Shown piece by piece: positions 9,363 through 15,817 of a stretch of DNA of 64,000 nucleotides. The stretch is from Clostridia bacterium (GTDB lineage Bacteria > Bacillota > Clostridia > Lachnospirales > Lachnospiraceae): the NCBI GenBank assembly GCA_910576205.1, contig CAJTHL010000005.1:1-64000 (forward strand), written 5' to 3'. The position numbers and the translations under genes were made by a program. Under the pieces are notes generated by a model. That model saw only the letters and a program-made list of their open reading frames with translations, was not told the DNA's origin and searched no databases. Numbering within the stretch: position 1 is the first letter of the stretch; each line of letters begins with the position of its first letter.

Positions 9363-9410
9363 ACATCGTGTTGATATTTAAAATATAACACGATGTCGTC
9401 CTTCTGTCAA
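9363..9410 (-). promoter_or_regulatory. Promoter and operator dyad of the BlaI-BlaR1 operon
   Basis: On the minus strand TTGACA (9410-9405) and TATATT (9387-9382) are separated by 17 bases. ACATCGTGTT (9363-9372) and AACACGATGT (9387-9396) form a perfect 10-bp inverted repeat around a 14-base AT-rich centre. The right arm overlaps the -10 box, as expected for autorepression. Confidence 0.85.
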
Positions 9411-9473
9411 GTCCATAATTTTACAAAAGAGATTAGGAATACGCAGTCTCCACTATTACGCAATTCTGGGGGA

Positions 9474-9556
9474 GCGCACAAACGGCAAGCAGGGCAAGTG
9501 TATAACACTTGCAATTTTTGCTTCGTAAAAATGCTTGTTGGGGTGCCCCCAAACCC
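9474..9556. other. oriT-like region of the IME
   Basis: The block starts GCGCACAAACGGCAAGCA, then has an inverted repeat CAAGTGT / ACACTTG, TTTTTGC, AAAAATGCTTGTTGGGG and CCCCAAACCC. The ICE has the same word order at 17275-17371, next to its relaxase gene, but with a different sequence in the inverted-repeat arms. Conserved words around a hairpin next to mobilization genes are the usual form of an origin of transfer. The nic site cannot be placed from sequence alone. Confidence 0.7.
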
Positions 9557-9559
9557 GCC

Positions 9560-9592
9560 GGAAGCCTCTGGACACGGTGTCCAGAGGCTTCC
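9560..9592. repeat. IME palindrome copy 3 (longest)
   Basis: GGAAGCCTCTGGACAC and GTGTCCAGAGGCTTCC are perfect 16-bp arms around one G. It directly adjoins the oriT-like block, just as ICE palindrome 17374-17400 adjoins the ICE oriT-like block. Confidence 0.9.
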
Positions 9593-9634
9593 ATGTCTGC
9601 GGCCCCGTCGCTATCGCTCCTGGACCTTATGCGC

Positions 9635-10036
9635 TTATAGCGCCACAACCTCCGAAAGTTTCTCCAGCAGTTCAGAGAGGGGTCCCCATAAATCAGTATA
9701 GTCCTTTTGCAGGGTCTTGATTTCGTCAGGGTAAACTCCACCATCGGTATTCGCCCTGACGGCAATTTGATTGAGATTATTTGCACACCGCCTTTGCAGG
9801 GAAACAATCTCTTTGACTGGCGCAAGGTCAACATGGAGCACATAGCCGTTGAGAGCCATTTTTCTCATATACGCCGAAAGGTTGCGAATACCCACATCCG
9901 CCATGCGCTCTCGGATTTTTGCCTGTTCATCCGGGGACAGCCAGACACAAACCGATGTACTCCGAATACGTTTCTTTCCTGCAACGACTGCTGACTGACT
10001 TTCGGATCCGTAAGCCACTGATTTTTTGCTACTCAT
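9635..10036 (-). CDS. MobC-like relaxosome accessory protein of the IME
   Basis: A 133-residue protein starting at ATG 10036 behind AGGAGG. The ribbon-helix-helix-like segment (STSVCVWLSPDEQAKIRERMADVGIRN is the region) is followed by the MobC core: SAYMRKMALNGYV, LQRRCANNLNQIAVRAN, and a tail LWGPLSELLEKLSE. MobC proteins help the relaxase open oriT. It is a clear paralogue of the ICE MobC at 19576-19926. Twenty bases after its stop is a frame ending KVQER-stop, resembling the relaxase end KEQTR-stop of the ICE, so a relaxase gene seems to have been removed from between mobC and oriT. Confidence 0.88.
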   Translation of the reverse strand: MSSKKSVAYGSESQSAVVAGKKRIRSTSVCVWLSPDEQAKIRERMADVGIRNLSAYMRKMALNGYVLHVDLAPVKEIVSLQRRCANNLNQIAVRANTDGGVYPDEIKTLQKDYTDLWGPLSELLEKLSEVVAL

Positions 10037-10253
10037 AGATACCTCCTATAAATTCAGATGTTGACAGCATTTTGATAAATCGAGGGTGGGGAATGATACT
10101 ATACCAGCCCCCACGAAACCGGAGCTGGAAACCCTTGCGGGGCAAGGCTTTGAGATTGCTAATTTTCAACACATCAGCCGTGGAAAGACAGCGGTTTGAG
10201 AGGAAAGCGGTTCGACCCTATCCCCCCGCCCTTTCCCTATCCAGGGAAAGGGG

Positions 10254-10327
10254 GCGGCTCTGGAGGATATATCCCCCGTCGCGCCTTGGGAGGTAGCACA
10301 GCGACGGGGGATACATCCAGCAGAGCC
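10254..10327. repeat. Short inverted-repeat element (MITE-like), IME copy
   Basis: Left end GGCTCTGGAGGATATATCCC then CCGTCGC; right end, read in reverse complement, GGCTCTGCTGGATGTATCCC then CCGTCGC. Only about 20 bases lie between. It is preceded by CCCTATCCCCCCGCCCTTTCCC-type DNA (10216-10250) forming its own hairpin. A longer copy with the same ends lies in the ICE at 33381-33547. The stretch 10037-10253 holds no gene. Confidence 0.75.
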
Positions 10328-10359
10328 TCCGTGGACGAAGCGGGGAAATGGGCGGGTCC

Positions 10360-10382
10360 CTTCTGGTCACGGTGTCCAGAAG
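10360..10382. repeat. IME palindrome copy 4
   Basis: Arms CTTCTGGTCAC and GTGTCCAGAAG flank a G, with one mismatch. It follows the MITE-like repeat, as ICE palindrome 33599-33623 follows the ICE copy. Confidence 0.85.
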
Positions 10383-10388
10383 ATATAC

Positions 10389-10426
10389 AAAAACACCGCT
10401 CCGATTTTTGTCGGAAGCGGTGTTTT
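10389..10426. terminator. Bidirectional terminator near the IME right end
   Basis: AAAACACCGCT-CCGA and TCGG-AAGCGGTGTTTT pair across a TTTTTG loop. An equivalent stem lies at the right end of the ICE (35222-35256), and both are followed by GCGTAA. It would insulate the element from transcription entering from outside. Confidence 0.75.
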
Positions 10427-10459
10427 GCGTAAGGTTGACAGCCCATCAAATTGTTGTGT

Positions 10460-10478
10460 TTTTGTATGCTCTTGTTAA
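10460..10478. repeat. IME right-end arm (inverted repeat)
   Basis: The reverse complement reads TTAACAAGAGCATACAAAA and matches the left arm 3421-3439 at 17 of 19 positions. Confidence 0.5.
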
Positions 10479-10523
10479 GGGAAGATATGATTATCTCTTT
10501 CAATTCCTATGACAATCCTTCCG

Positions 10524-10685
10524 TCACCCGGAATCTGATCCGCTCCCCTGTTCAGTTCTTTTTTCGCATTGACGGATAATCGAATTATTTAATTGCTGAC
10601 TTGGTTCCTGGTGTACTCTAAGCGCTTTTCGAAGTAACACTTCTATCTCAATTTTGGCGCTATCGCCTTTTTTATTGTTCTTCAC
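10524..10685 (-). pseudogene. 5' fragment of an anti-sigma-like gene cut near the IME
   Basis: A 53-codon frame starts at GTG 10685, overlapping the amidase stop as GTGA and preceded by GAGAGGAGAG. The residues VLLRKALRVHQEP and QLNNSIIRQ resemble the N-terminus of short anti-sigma proteins of Clostridia (ALxPTEEPDxxLNQxIL). It stops after GSGSDSG, about 45 bases before the IME right arm, so the rest of the gene is displaced or frameshifted. The membrane protein at 2636-3481 could be its continuation. Function is inferred only from this N-terminal resemblance. Confidence 0.4.
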
Positions 10686-11491
10686 AGATTCTCTCCTCTC
10701 TTTATTTCATTGGAAATTCCTTCTGCAATTCTCTGTGCCAAACTTTCCTGATAATCGTCATCCAAAAGCTTTTGACTCTCAGAATAATTTGAGAGAAATC
10801 CCATTTCTACCAAAACAGCGGGCATTTGCGTGTTTCGCAAAACATAATAGCCCTCTGTTTTTGCATACCTCGTTTCAATATCCTCACTTAGCGAAACTGC
10901 GTTGATGATACTTTCTGCATACCCTTTGCTTTCTACCGCATTTGAATTGTTGTAATAACATTCCAAGCCTGCTATCTGGGCATCCTTCTCATAATAATTG
11001 CAATGAAGACTGATAAAAAAATCTGCATTGGAGTCATTTGCAACAGAAGTACGATCTGCAAGGCTTATATTTTCATCGGAGCTTCTGGTCAGAATAACTT
11101 CTATATTGTCATTCTCCAGAATAGCTTTCAGCTTCAATGCAACCGAAAGGTTAATATCCTTTTCTACTGCCTTGCCGCTGGCAGTACCTCCGTCACTTCC
11201 TCCATGCCCTGCATCCACGACAACACAAAACTCTGGGGCATTATTCTCTGTTGAAGCAACAGGAGCAACATCGTTGCCTGCGTTTCTATCTGTGTATATA
11301 TCCGTGTATTTATTTACCTTTTCATCTTCCTTTGTAAATCTCTCGTATATGTAAAGACATCCGCAAACCATAAGTATCATCATTATAATTGGTATCAGTA
11401 TGACGATTGCCCTCAGCAGATACGCAATCATAAGCCGCTTAATCTTTCTCTTCCTGAGTTTTTTCCTCTTTCCGTATTGTTTCCTGTTCAT
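10682..11491 (-). CDS. N-acetylmuramoyl-L-alanine amidase (Amidase_3)
   Basis: A 269-residue membrane-anchored cell-wall hydrolase. A basic N-terminus (RKQYGKRKKLRKRKIKRL) precedes one TM helix (about 20-46), then a spacer and an Amidase_3 domain: VVDAGHGGSDGGT (first zinc histidine), KDINLSVALKLKAIL, LTRSSDENISLADRTSVAN, FISLHCNYY (second zinc histidine) and AVLVEMGFLSN with the catalytic glutamate. The family cleaves the amide bond between muramic acid and the stem peptide. It lies downstream of the ABC/propeller locus in the same orientation and overlaps the next short frame by 4 bases, so it is probably part of that operon. Confidence 0.92.
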   Translation of the reverse strand: MNRKQYGKRKKLRKRKIKRLMIAYLLRAIVILIPIIMMILMVCGCLYIYERFTKEDEKVNKYTDIYTDRNAGNDVAPVASTENNAPEFCVVVDAGHGGSDGGTASGKAVEKDINLSVALKLKAILENDNIEVILTRSSDENISLADRTSVANDSNADFFISLHCNYYEKDAQIAGLECYYNNSNAVESKGYAESIINAVSLSEDIETRYAKTEGYYVLRNTQMPAVLVEMGFLSNYSESQKLLDDDYQESLAQRIAEGISNEIKRGENL

Positions 11492-11688
11492 TGCCGCATT
11501 TGTTCCTCAATCTGGAATAAGTCAACACCCCCGCTGTAAGCAACAGGGATGTTGACCCTCGCGGCAGTCGCCAAATATGCATACAAGCATGCCCACTTGG
11601 CTCGTTGCTCGCGGGAATCAATGGCTTTTGGGTAAAGCGATTTCCTCACCACTTTCTTTTGATAACACATAAATATTTCCTGTATCAC
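11488..11688 (-). CDS. Short frame overlapping the amidase start, unrecognised
   Basis: A 66-codon frame on the minus strand ends with a TGA that overlaps the amidase ATG, the form of translational coupling. Its second half (KAIDSREQRAKWACLYAYLA, VAYSGGVDLFQIEEQMRQ) looks protein-like, while the first half overlaps the end of the propeller frame in another phase. It may be a leftover C-terminus or simply chance coding. Confidence 0.25.
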   Translation of the reverse strand: MIQEIFMCYQKKVVRKSLYPKAIDSREQRAKWACLYAYLATAARVNIPVAYSGGVDLFQIEEQMRQ

Positions 11689-12295
11689 AGGTAACAGACA
11701 TTGCAGGTATATGACTGATTAATTCCTTGTTATTCCCGTCCTTGTCGCAGGAATACAAGTCTCCTCCGTCTGTCCTGGAAACATAATAGATTGACTGCTC
11801 ATCCATGCAGAAATCATATACAACTATATTTTCATAAGTGTAAGTTTCATTACTGGAAACGTCATATCTTGTTAAAAACCCCTGTTCATTTTTGTAAAAG
11901 ATGCTTTCCCCATCGAATGAAATATTTCCGTTTGCAGGAATGTCGAGCTTTACAGTTTTTCTTGTACACCGGTTTACTTTTGTTATGCCGTCATTGCCAA
12001 TGAAAAACAGATTATCGTCATTCAGGAAAAAAGCGTGGTGAAAATCCAGGAACTTCCATTTATCCCCCGTTTCATAGTCAATGCCCAAAAGAGAACGCCC
12101 GGAATTCGTCATCTGCTCAAAGATTGTTTTTTCCTCAAAGGTATTCATATTCAACTCTACAACCGACACTTTCGTTATATTGCTGTTATAGTTCCCCACC
12201 CGGTTGACATAGCTTTCCATAACCGATGTGGTGTAATACAGATATGGCGGACACATATAAAACGCACGTATTTCTTCTTCATCAGAAAATACCCC
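11618..12295 (-). pseudogene. 3' half of the permease/propeller gene interrupted by the ICE
   Basis: About 225 codons continue the reading phase of the gene at 35336-36685 once the ICE is removed. The sequence has repeated blade-like segments (PPYLYYTTSV, HHAFFLNDDNLFFIGND, NISFDGESIFYKNE, MDEQSIYYVSRTDGGDLYS), typical of DUF5050/WD-like beta-propellers of surface proteins. In the present arrangement it has no ribosome site; an ATG at 12301 arises from the attachment core (CTT ATG TTT). It is probably not expressed, or only as a truncated product. Confidence 0.75.
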
Positions 12296-12333
12296 AAACA
12301 TAAGATTGCGTTTTATTAGGAAAACACACTGTC
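12296..12333. other. ICE left attachment site and recombinase arm
   Basis: Core-like AAACATAAG (12296-12304) followed by GTTTTATTAGGAAAACACAC TGTC (12310-12333). The arm is inverted at the other end (35321-35339), with a 4-base gap. The recombinase stop codon is 27 bases away. Confidence 0.75.
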
Positions 12334-12359
12334 AAAAGGATTTTATGCTTTGGCGGGGG

Positions 12360-14045
12360 TCAGCCCGCCTCGGCGGTGTCAGTGGTGTTGATTTCAATAT
12401 ACTCGGCAATCCGGCGGAACTCGTCCGCAAACTTAAAGTGAACACTGATATTGCCGTTTTCGTAAACCTTGATATGGTCTACCAGTTCAATCAGGATTTC
12501 GCGGGTCAGCTTTTCGATGTTCTGATATTTCGCAAAAGCTACCAGCGCGGGATGCTGCTGGTCAACGCCGTTTGAGAGCTCTTTCCGTTCAGCCGTCAGC
12601 CGGGCCAGCAAATCCGAGAGCCCGGCGGCCTGCCGTTCATAATCGGCTTTCATTTCCCGGTATTCCTGCTGGGTGATTTCCCCGTCTTTCCAGTCTTGAT
12701 ACAGTGACTGCTTGTAGCGGGTGATTTTCGTCAATTCCTTTTCCTTTGCGGCAATCTGGTCGTTAAGGCGGTGGGATTGACTTTTTTTCAGCGGGGCCGC
12801 ATTGATATGGGCTACTATTTCCGAGTAGGAAACGGCAGTGCTCACTTGATACTGGATGGCAAACAGAACAGCGGCCTCCAGACGGTTGTGTTTGATAGAG
12901 TGCATGGTGCAGGCTGTCCGGGAGCGTTTCTTGTAAGTGGAGCAGGAATAATAAACATTCTTCCCGCTCTGGCTCCGGGTCACGGCCTTGCCGCAGTCAG
13001 CGCACCTCAGAAAGCCGCTGAATAAATGGAGCTCCCGCTTTTTAGGGGCCGTCCGGGTGTCACGTTTCAGAAGTTCCTGCACCCGGTCAAAGGTTTCGTG
13101 GGTAATGATGGCCTCGTGGGTATCGGGGACGCGCACCCATTCATCCTCCGGCACAGCCTCAATCTGGTGTACCTTGTAGCTTTTCACCCGGCGGCGGCCC
13201 TGTACTAAATCCCCGGTGTAAATAGGATTTCTGAGAATATCCGTTATAATCTTGTTCCCCCACATGGGAGCGTCCGATATAGCCGGGGAGTAGGGCAGGC
13301 CCTTTAGCTTTCGGTAAGCTGTGGGGCTGGGTATGCCGTGGTCATTCAGATACATCACAATTTGAAGTTTGGCCGTACCTTGCAGGCACATCTCGTATAT
13401 CTTTTTGACGGTTTCAGCGGCCTCCGGGTCAACGATTAGCTGGTGCTTGTCTTTGGGGTCTTTTATGTAGCCGTAGGGAGCAAAAGAGCCTATGTACTGG
13501 CCGTTGCGCCGCTTATAATCAAAAACCTGCCGGATTTTCTTTGAGGTCTGATAACAATACTGGTCATTCATCACGTTTGTTATCGGAACGATGATGCTGT
13601 TCACGCTGTCCGGGTTTAGGTAGCTATCCACGCCCTCGGCCAAGCTGATAAAGCGGACGCCCATCTGCACAAAAAGGTTATCAATCAGACTTCCAGCATC
13701 GCTATAATTCCGGGCGAAACGGGAAAGGTCTTTCACCACAACGCAGTTGATTTTCCCGCTCATCACATCCCCCAAGAGCCGCTGGAAACTTTCGCGCTCC
13801 GTATCGGTTCCCGTGTGGCCGTCATCCACATACTCGGTGTAGCTTTCAAATTCTTCCGCATGGTTGAAGTGAAAATCATTGAGAATGTCGCGCTGGTTTT
13901 TCACGCTGTTGCTATCGTCAAGCCCCCGGTTGATTTTCTGTAAATCCTCTCGGGAAAGCCGGATGTAGCCGCCCATTTTCCAGAGCCGGGCCGTATAGGT
14001 AGGGGTCAAAGTTTGCTGATACCCTCTGTTTTTTGTTCGTGCCAT
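12360..14045 (-). CDS. Large serine recombinase of the ICE (TndX/TnpX-like)
   Basis: A 561-residue integrase/excisionase. The resolvase domain starts GGYIRLSRED with the nucleophile serine at residue 31, then GHTGTDTERESFQRLL, VVKDLSRFARN and the long extension IIVPITNVMNDQYCYQTSKKIR typical of the Tn5397/Tn1549 branch. The Recombinase domain (SFAPYGYIKDP, ITDILRNPIYTGDLVQ), a zinc ribbon (CADCGKAVTRS, YYSCSTYKKRSRTACT) and a coiled coil with DUF4368-like tail (KLTREILIELVDHIKVYENG) follow. It is read toward the left end, and its stop lies 27 bases from the arm. Such enzymes act on 2-bp cores. Confidence 0.95.
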   Translation of the reverse strand: MARTKNRGYQQTLTPTYTARLWKMGGYIRLSREDLQKINRGLDDSNSVKNQRDILNDFHFNHAEEFESYTEYVDDGHTGTDTERESFQRLLGDVMSGKINCVVVKDLSRFARNYSDAGSLIDNLFVQMGVRFISLAEGVDSYLNPDSVNSIIVPITNVMNDQYCYQTSKKIRQVFDYKRRNGQYIGSFAPYGYIKDPKDKHQLIVDPEAAETVKKIYEMCLQGTAKLQIVMYLNDHGIPSPTAYRKLKGLPYSPAISDAPMWGNKIITDILRNPIYTGDLVQGRRRVKSYKVHQIEAVPEDEWVRVPDTHEAIITHETFDRVQELLKRDTRTAPKKRELHLFSGFLRCADCGKAVTRSQSGKNVYYSCSTYKKRSRTACTMHSIKHNRLEAAVLFAIQYQVSTAVSYSEIVAHINAAPLKKSQSHRLNDQIAAKEKELTKITRYKQSLYQDWKDGEITQQEYREMKADYERQAAGLSDLLARLTAERKELSNGVDQQHPALVAFAKYQNIEKLTREILIELVDHIKVYENGNISVHFKFADEFRRIAEYIEINTTDTAEAG

Positions 14046-14116
14046 TGTTCCTCCTTCCCTATCACATTACACTTATATTATACCTCTGCCCGGGGCAATC
14101 AACAAGGATGTCGATG

Positions 14117-14139
14117 CTTTGGGACAGTTTGTCTCGAAG
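14117..14139. repeat. ICE palindrome copy 1
   Basis: CTTTGGGACA, GTT, TGTCTCGAAG. Lies between the recombinase start and the 88-residue gene. Confidence 0.85.
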
Positions 14140-14161
14140 TAGGAACGGGCCGCAACAGCAG

Positions 14162-14428
14162 TTACAGCCCGCTCTTTTGCCGGATAAGAAAGGCGGTCAG
14201 CGTCTCCTGCAGGGAGGGGCCGCCCTCGGCAAATTCGATTTTCACGCCCACGCCGCCCACGCTAAAGCAGTAGGGATTGACGGCCCGTTTTACGAACCGG
14301 GCCAGCCGCTCCTCCCGGGGGAGGGTGCGGTCAAAGGCCATACCGCTCACGTCAGCCAGCGCATCCGCGCTCACCGCGCCGATGTTCACGCTTTTCATTT
14401 GTTCCAGCTCTTGTGCGGTCAGTTTCAC
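14162..14428 (-). CDS. Small conserved ICE protein (DUF6870-like)
   Basis: An 88-residue protein starting at GTG 14428, with AAAGGAGG 8 bases upstream. Recognisable features are VKLTAQELEQMKSVNIG, RLARFVKRAVNPYCF and a C-terminal VGVKIEFAEGGPSLQETL. Proteins of this size and shape sit next to the recombinase in many Clostridial conjugative elements; their role is unknown. The IME lacks it at the same position. The family name is from memory and not certain. Confidence 0.6.
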   Translation of the reverse strand: MKLTAQELEQMKSVNIGAVSADALADVSGMAFDRTLPREERLARFVKRAVNPYCFSVGGVGVKIEFAEGGPSLQETLTAFLIRQKSGL

Positions 14429-14514
14429 GGCAAAACCTCCTTTTGCGTTTTTGGTTGGTGGGGAAACGCGAAAAGGCAGCACTCCGAAAAGTGCCGCCCT
14501 TTAGCCTGTCCTCA

Positions 14515-14537
14515 CCTTGGGACAATTTGTCTCGAAC
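14515..14537. repeat. ICE palindrome copy 2
   Basis: CCTTGGGACA, ATT, TGTCTCGAAC. Positional counterpart of IME copy 5109-5133, with the shared upstream GGGGAAACGC motif. Confidence 0.8.
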
Positions 14538-14856
14538 TTGTTTGAAATGGGGAGCGCCGGGCCCGTATGTTTGGCCCGTCAAAAGACAGCGAGTAGCGGC
14601 CCGGCGTTCCCTTGTTTTGTGCGGCGGCCCCAAGCGGCAAGCGGCCAGCTTGTCCCTCGCGGATCGTGGCCGTGGGGCTGGCAGGTTCCCCACGCGCGGC
14701 GGTGGTGTTGGTCGCTCGTCCTCCCGTGGGAGAAGTCATAGCGCACCCGCCGCCCGGCTCCCCGCGTTCACCCGGGGCCGCCCGCTATTCAGTTGTAGAG
14801 AAGAAAAAACTTCCTCTCATATACCACCAGAAAAATGGAGCAAATGGAGACGGCAA
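14538..14856. other. GC-rich non-coding stretch
   Basis: No supported gene is seen in these 320 bases. The position corresponds to 5134-5515 in the IME, and TATTCAGTTGT near the sigma-like gene is common to both. It may be a long leader or structured RNA. Confidence 0.35.
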
Positions 14857-15279
14857 TCACGGATTTTTTCTCAAATATTTTTTCATCTGTGCGATGCCGC
14901 TGAGAACGGAGCGCCGCACCGCGCTCTTATCCACGCCCTCGGCTTTGGCAATCTCCCGGTAGGTCATGCCGAGGATAAAGTGAGCGTCCACCCGGCGGCC
15001 CTGGGTTTCCGGCAGGCTGTTCAGCGCGTTCCACAGACGGCAGAACCGCTCCTTGAGCTCCAGAACCTCGTCCGGGGTGAGCTCGTGCAGGCAGGCGGAA
15101 TACTCGATGCCGTCATCCGCGTCCAAGGAATAGTACGCTTTGTTGTAGCGGGCCCGCTCGGTATAGGCCGCCTCGTAGCGGACGCTGGCTCGGAGCGCCT
15201 CGGCCACATCATCGGAAACCTCAATATATTCGTCCTGGGTGTACCAGTAGTAAAAGTCGCGCAAATTGATAATCGTCAT
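14857..15279 (-). CDS. Sigma-70 region-4-like HTH regulator of the ICE
   Basis: A 140-residue protein starting at ATG 15279 with GGAGG 8 bases upstream. It shares layout with the IME protein at 5516-5938: an N-terminal YIEVSDDVAEALR segment, a LTPDEVLELKERFCRLWNAL linker and a C-terminal HTH (GRRVDAHFILGMTYREIAK, AEGVDKSAVRRSVLSGI). Equivalent genes in Tn916-like elements act in transcriptional control. Its own control region has an ICE palindrome at 15372-15393 and a terminator at 15409-15439. It is the best DNA-binding candidate that both elements share besides MobC. Confidence 0.78.
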   Translation of the reverse strand: MTIINLRDFYYWYTQDEYIEVSDDVAEALRASVRYEAAYTERARYNKAYYSLDADDGIEYSACLHELTPDEVLELKERFCRLWNALNSLPETQGRRVDAHFILGMTYREIAKAEGVDKSAVRRSVLSGIAQMKKYLRKNP

Positions 15280-15371
15280 GGTATGTACCTCCATATCGTT
15301 TTTTGTGGTCGGGTTGCGGGAAACGATATGGAGGGCGGCGGGGAGCGGCACCTGGGGGAGCCGCCCCGCAC

Positions 15372-15393
15372 CTTGGGACTGTTTGTCCCAAAG
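15372..15393. repeat. ICE palindrome copy 3
   Basis: CTTGGGACT, GTT, TGTCCCAAAG, upstream of the sigma-like gene; counterpart of IME 6008-6031. Confidence 0.85.
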
Positions 15394-15408
15394 CTGGGTA
15401 AACAAAAA

Positions 15409-15439
15409 GCGCCTGCGCGGCAAAATACCACGCAGGCGC
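15409..15439 (-). terminator. Terminator upstream of the sigma-like gene
   Basis: GCGCCTGCGCGG and CCACGCAGGCGC pair over 12 bp with one wobble. On the minus strand TTTTTG follows. It separates the cargo operon from the sigma-like gene. Confidence 0.75.
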
Positions 15440-15600
15440 ATAAAGTAAAGCTATAATCTAAATTCCGACATATTTCGCATCGTATAACAGAAAATCCTTG
15501 TCCGGAGTCTGGGCTTTTTTTGACAGGTCAGGGGGGCGGACAATATAGAAAGACACGACATTACCTCCTAAATGGTTGCCGTATCCTTCAAATAGAAAGA

Positions 15601-15636
15601 GCCGATAACCGCATTTTTAATCTGCAAGTTATCGGC
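15601..15636 (-). terminator. Terminator of the AlkD-TetR-KTR operon
   Basis: GCCGATAAC and GTTATCGGC pair perfectly (9 bp); on the minus strand TCTTTCTATTTG follows. It starts 8 bases after the KTR stop codon. The rest of 15440-15600 holds no gene. Confidence 0.7.
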
Positions 15637-15643
15637 CCTGCGT

Positions 15644-15817
15644 CTATGCGTCTGGCTCTGTGATAACAGTCATTTTCAAGTTTTTTGCATCAATTAGAGT
15701 TTCCTTTTTGCATTTTGGGCAGTAAAGAGGATAATTTTTTAAGATAGTATCCTCTCTTATTCTGTCACGAGTTTTACTGCCGCAAATAGGACAATAAATC
15801 CATTCACTTTTTCTCAA
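15644..15817 (-). CDS. Cysteine-rich KTR-type zinc-ribbon protein
   Basis: A 57-residue frame with start TTG 15817 (or TTG 15820) behind AGGAGAAAG. It reads EWIYCPICGSKTRDRIRED and YPLYCPKCKKETLI: two CxxC pairs and the KTR word that names this small family. Such proteins often accompany TetR regulators in Firmicute elements; their role is unknown, probably zinc binding. The start overlaps the TetR stop, so it is the last gene of the cargo operon. It is too short and has too weak a start codon for many gene callers. Confidence 0.75.
   Translation of the reverse strand: MRKSEWIYCPICGSKTRDRIREDTILKNYPLYCPKCKKETLIDAKNLKMTVITEPDA

Larger units (their letters stand above)
3421..10478 (-). mobile_element. 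Integrated mobilizable element (IME) with serine recombinase, BlaI/BlaR1, MobC and oriT
   Basis: The segment carries a serine recombinase at its left end, a sigma-like HTH gene, a BlaI/BlaR1 pair, mobC and an oriT-like site. Several of its non-coding stretches are homologous to the ICE at 12.3-35.3 kb in the same order. Its inferred ends carry an imperfect inverted repeat: TTAACAAGAGCACACAGAA at 3421-3439 and the complement of TTAACAAGAGCATACAAAA at 10460-10478 (17 of 19 identical). These resemble the inverted recombinase arms at the ICE ends. Exact crossover points and a direct-repeat core were not found, so the boundaries are approximate. No relaxase or transfer genes are present. Confidence 0.65.

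Noticed and set aside
6395..9366. A beta-lactam resistance operon
   Set aside because: BlaI and BlaR1 are present but no beta-lactamase or PBP gene follows, and the sensor lacks penicillin-binding motifs.
9433..9843. Minus-strand frame over the oriT-like region and mobC
   Set aside because: It overlaps mobC in another frame and crosses the palindrome and oriT hairpins; no family resemblance.
10216..10340. CRISPR array or repeat cluster
   Set aside because: The repeats are inverted and not regularly spaced direct repeats with unique spacers; no cas genes are present.
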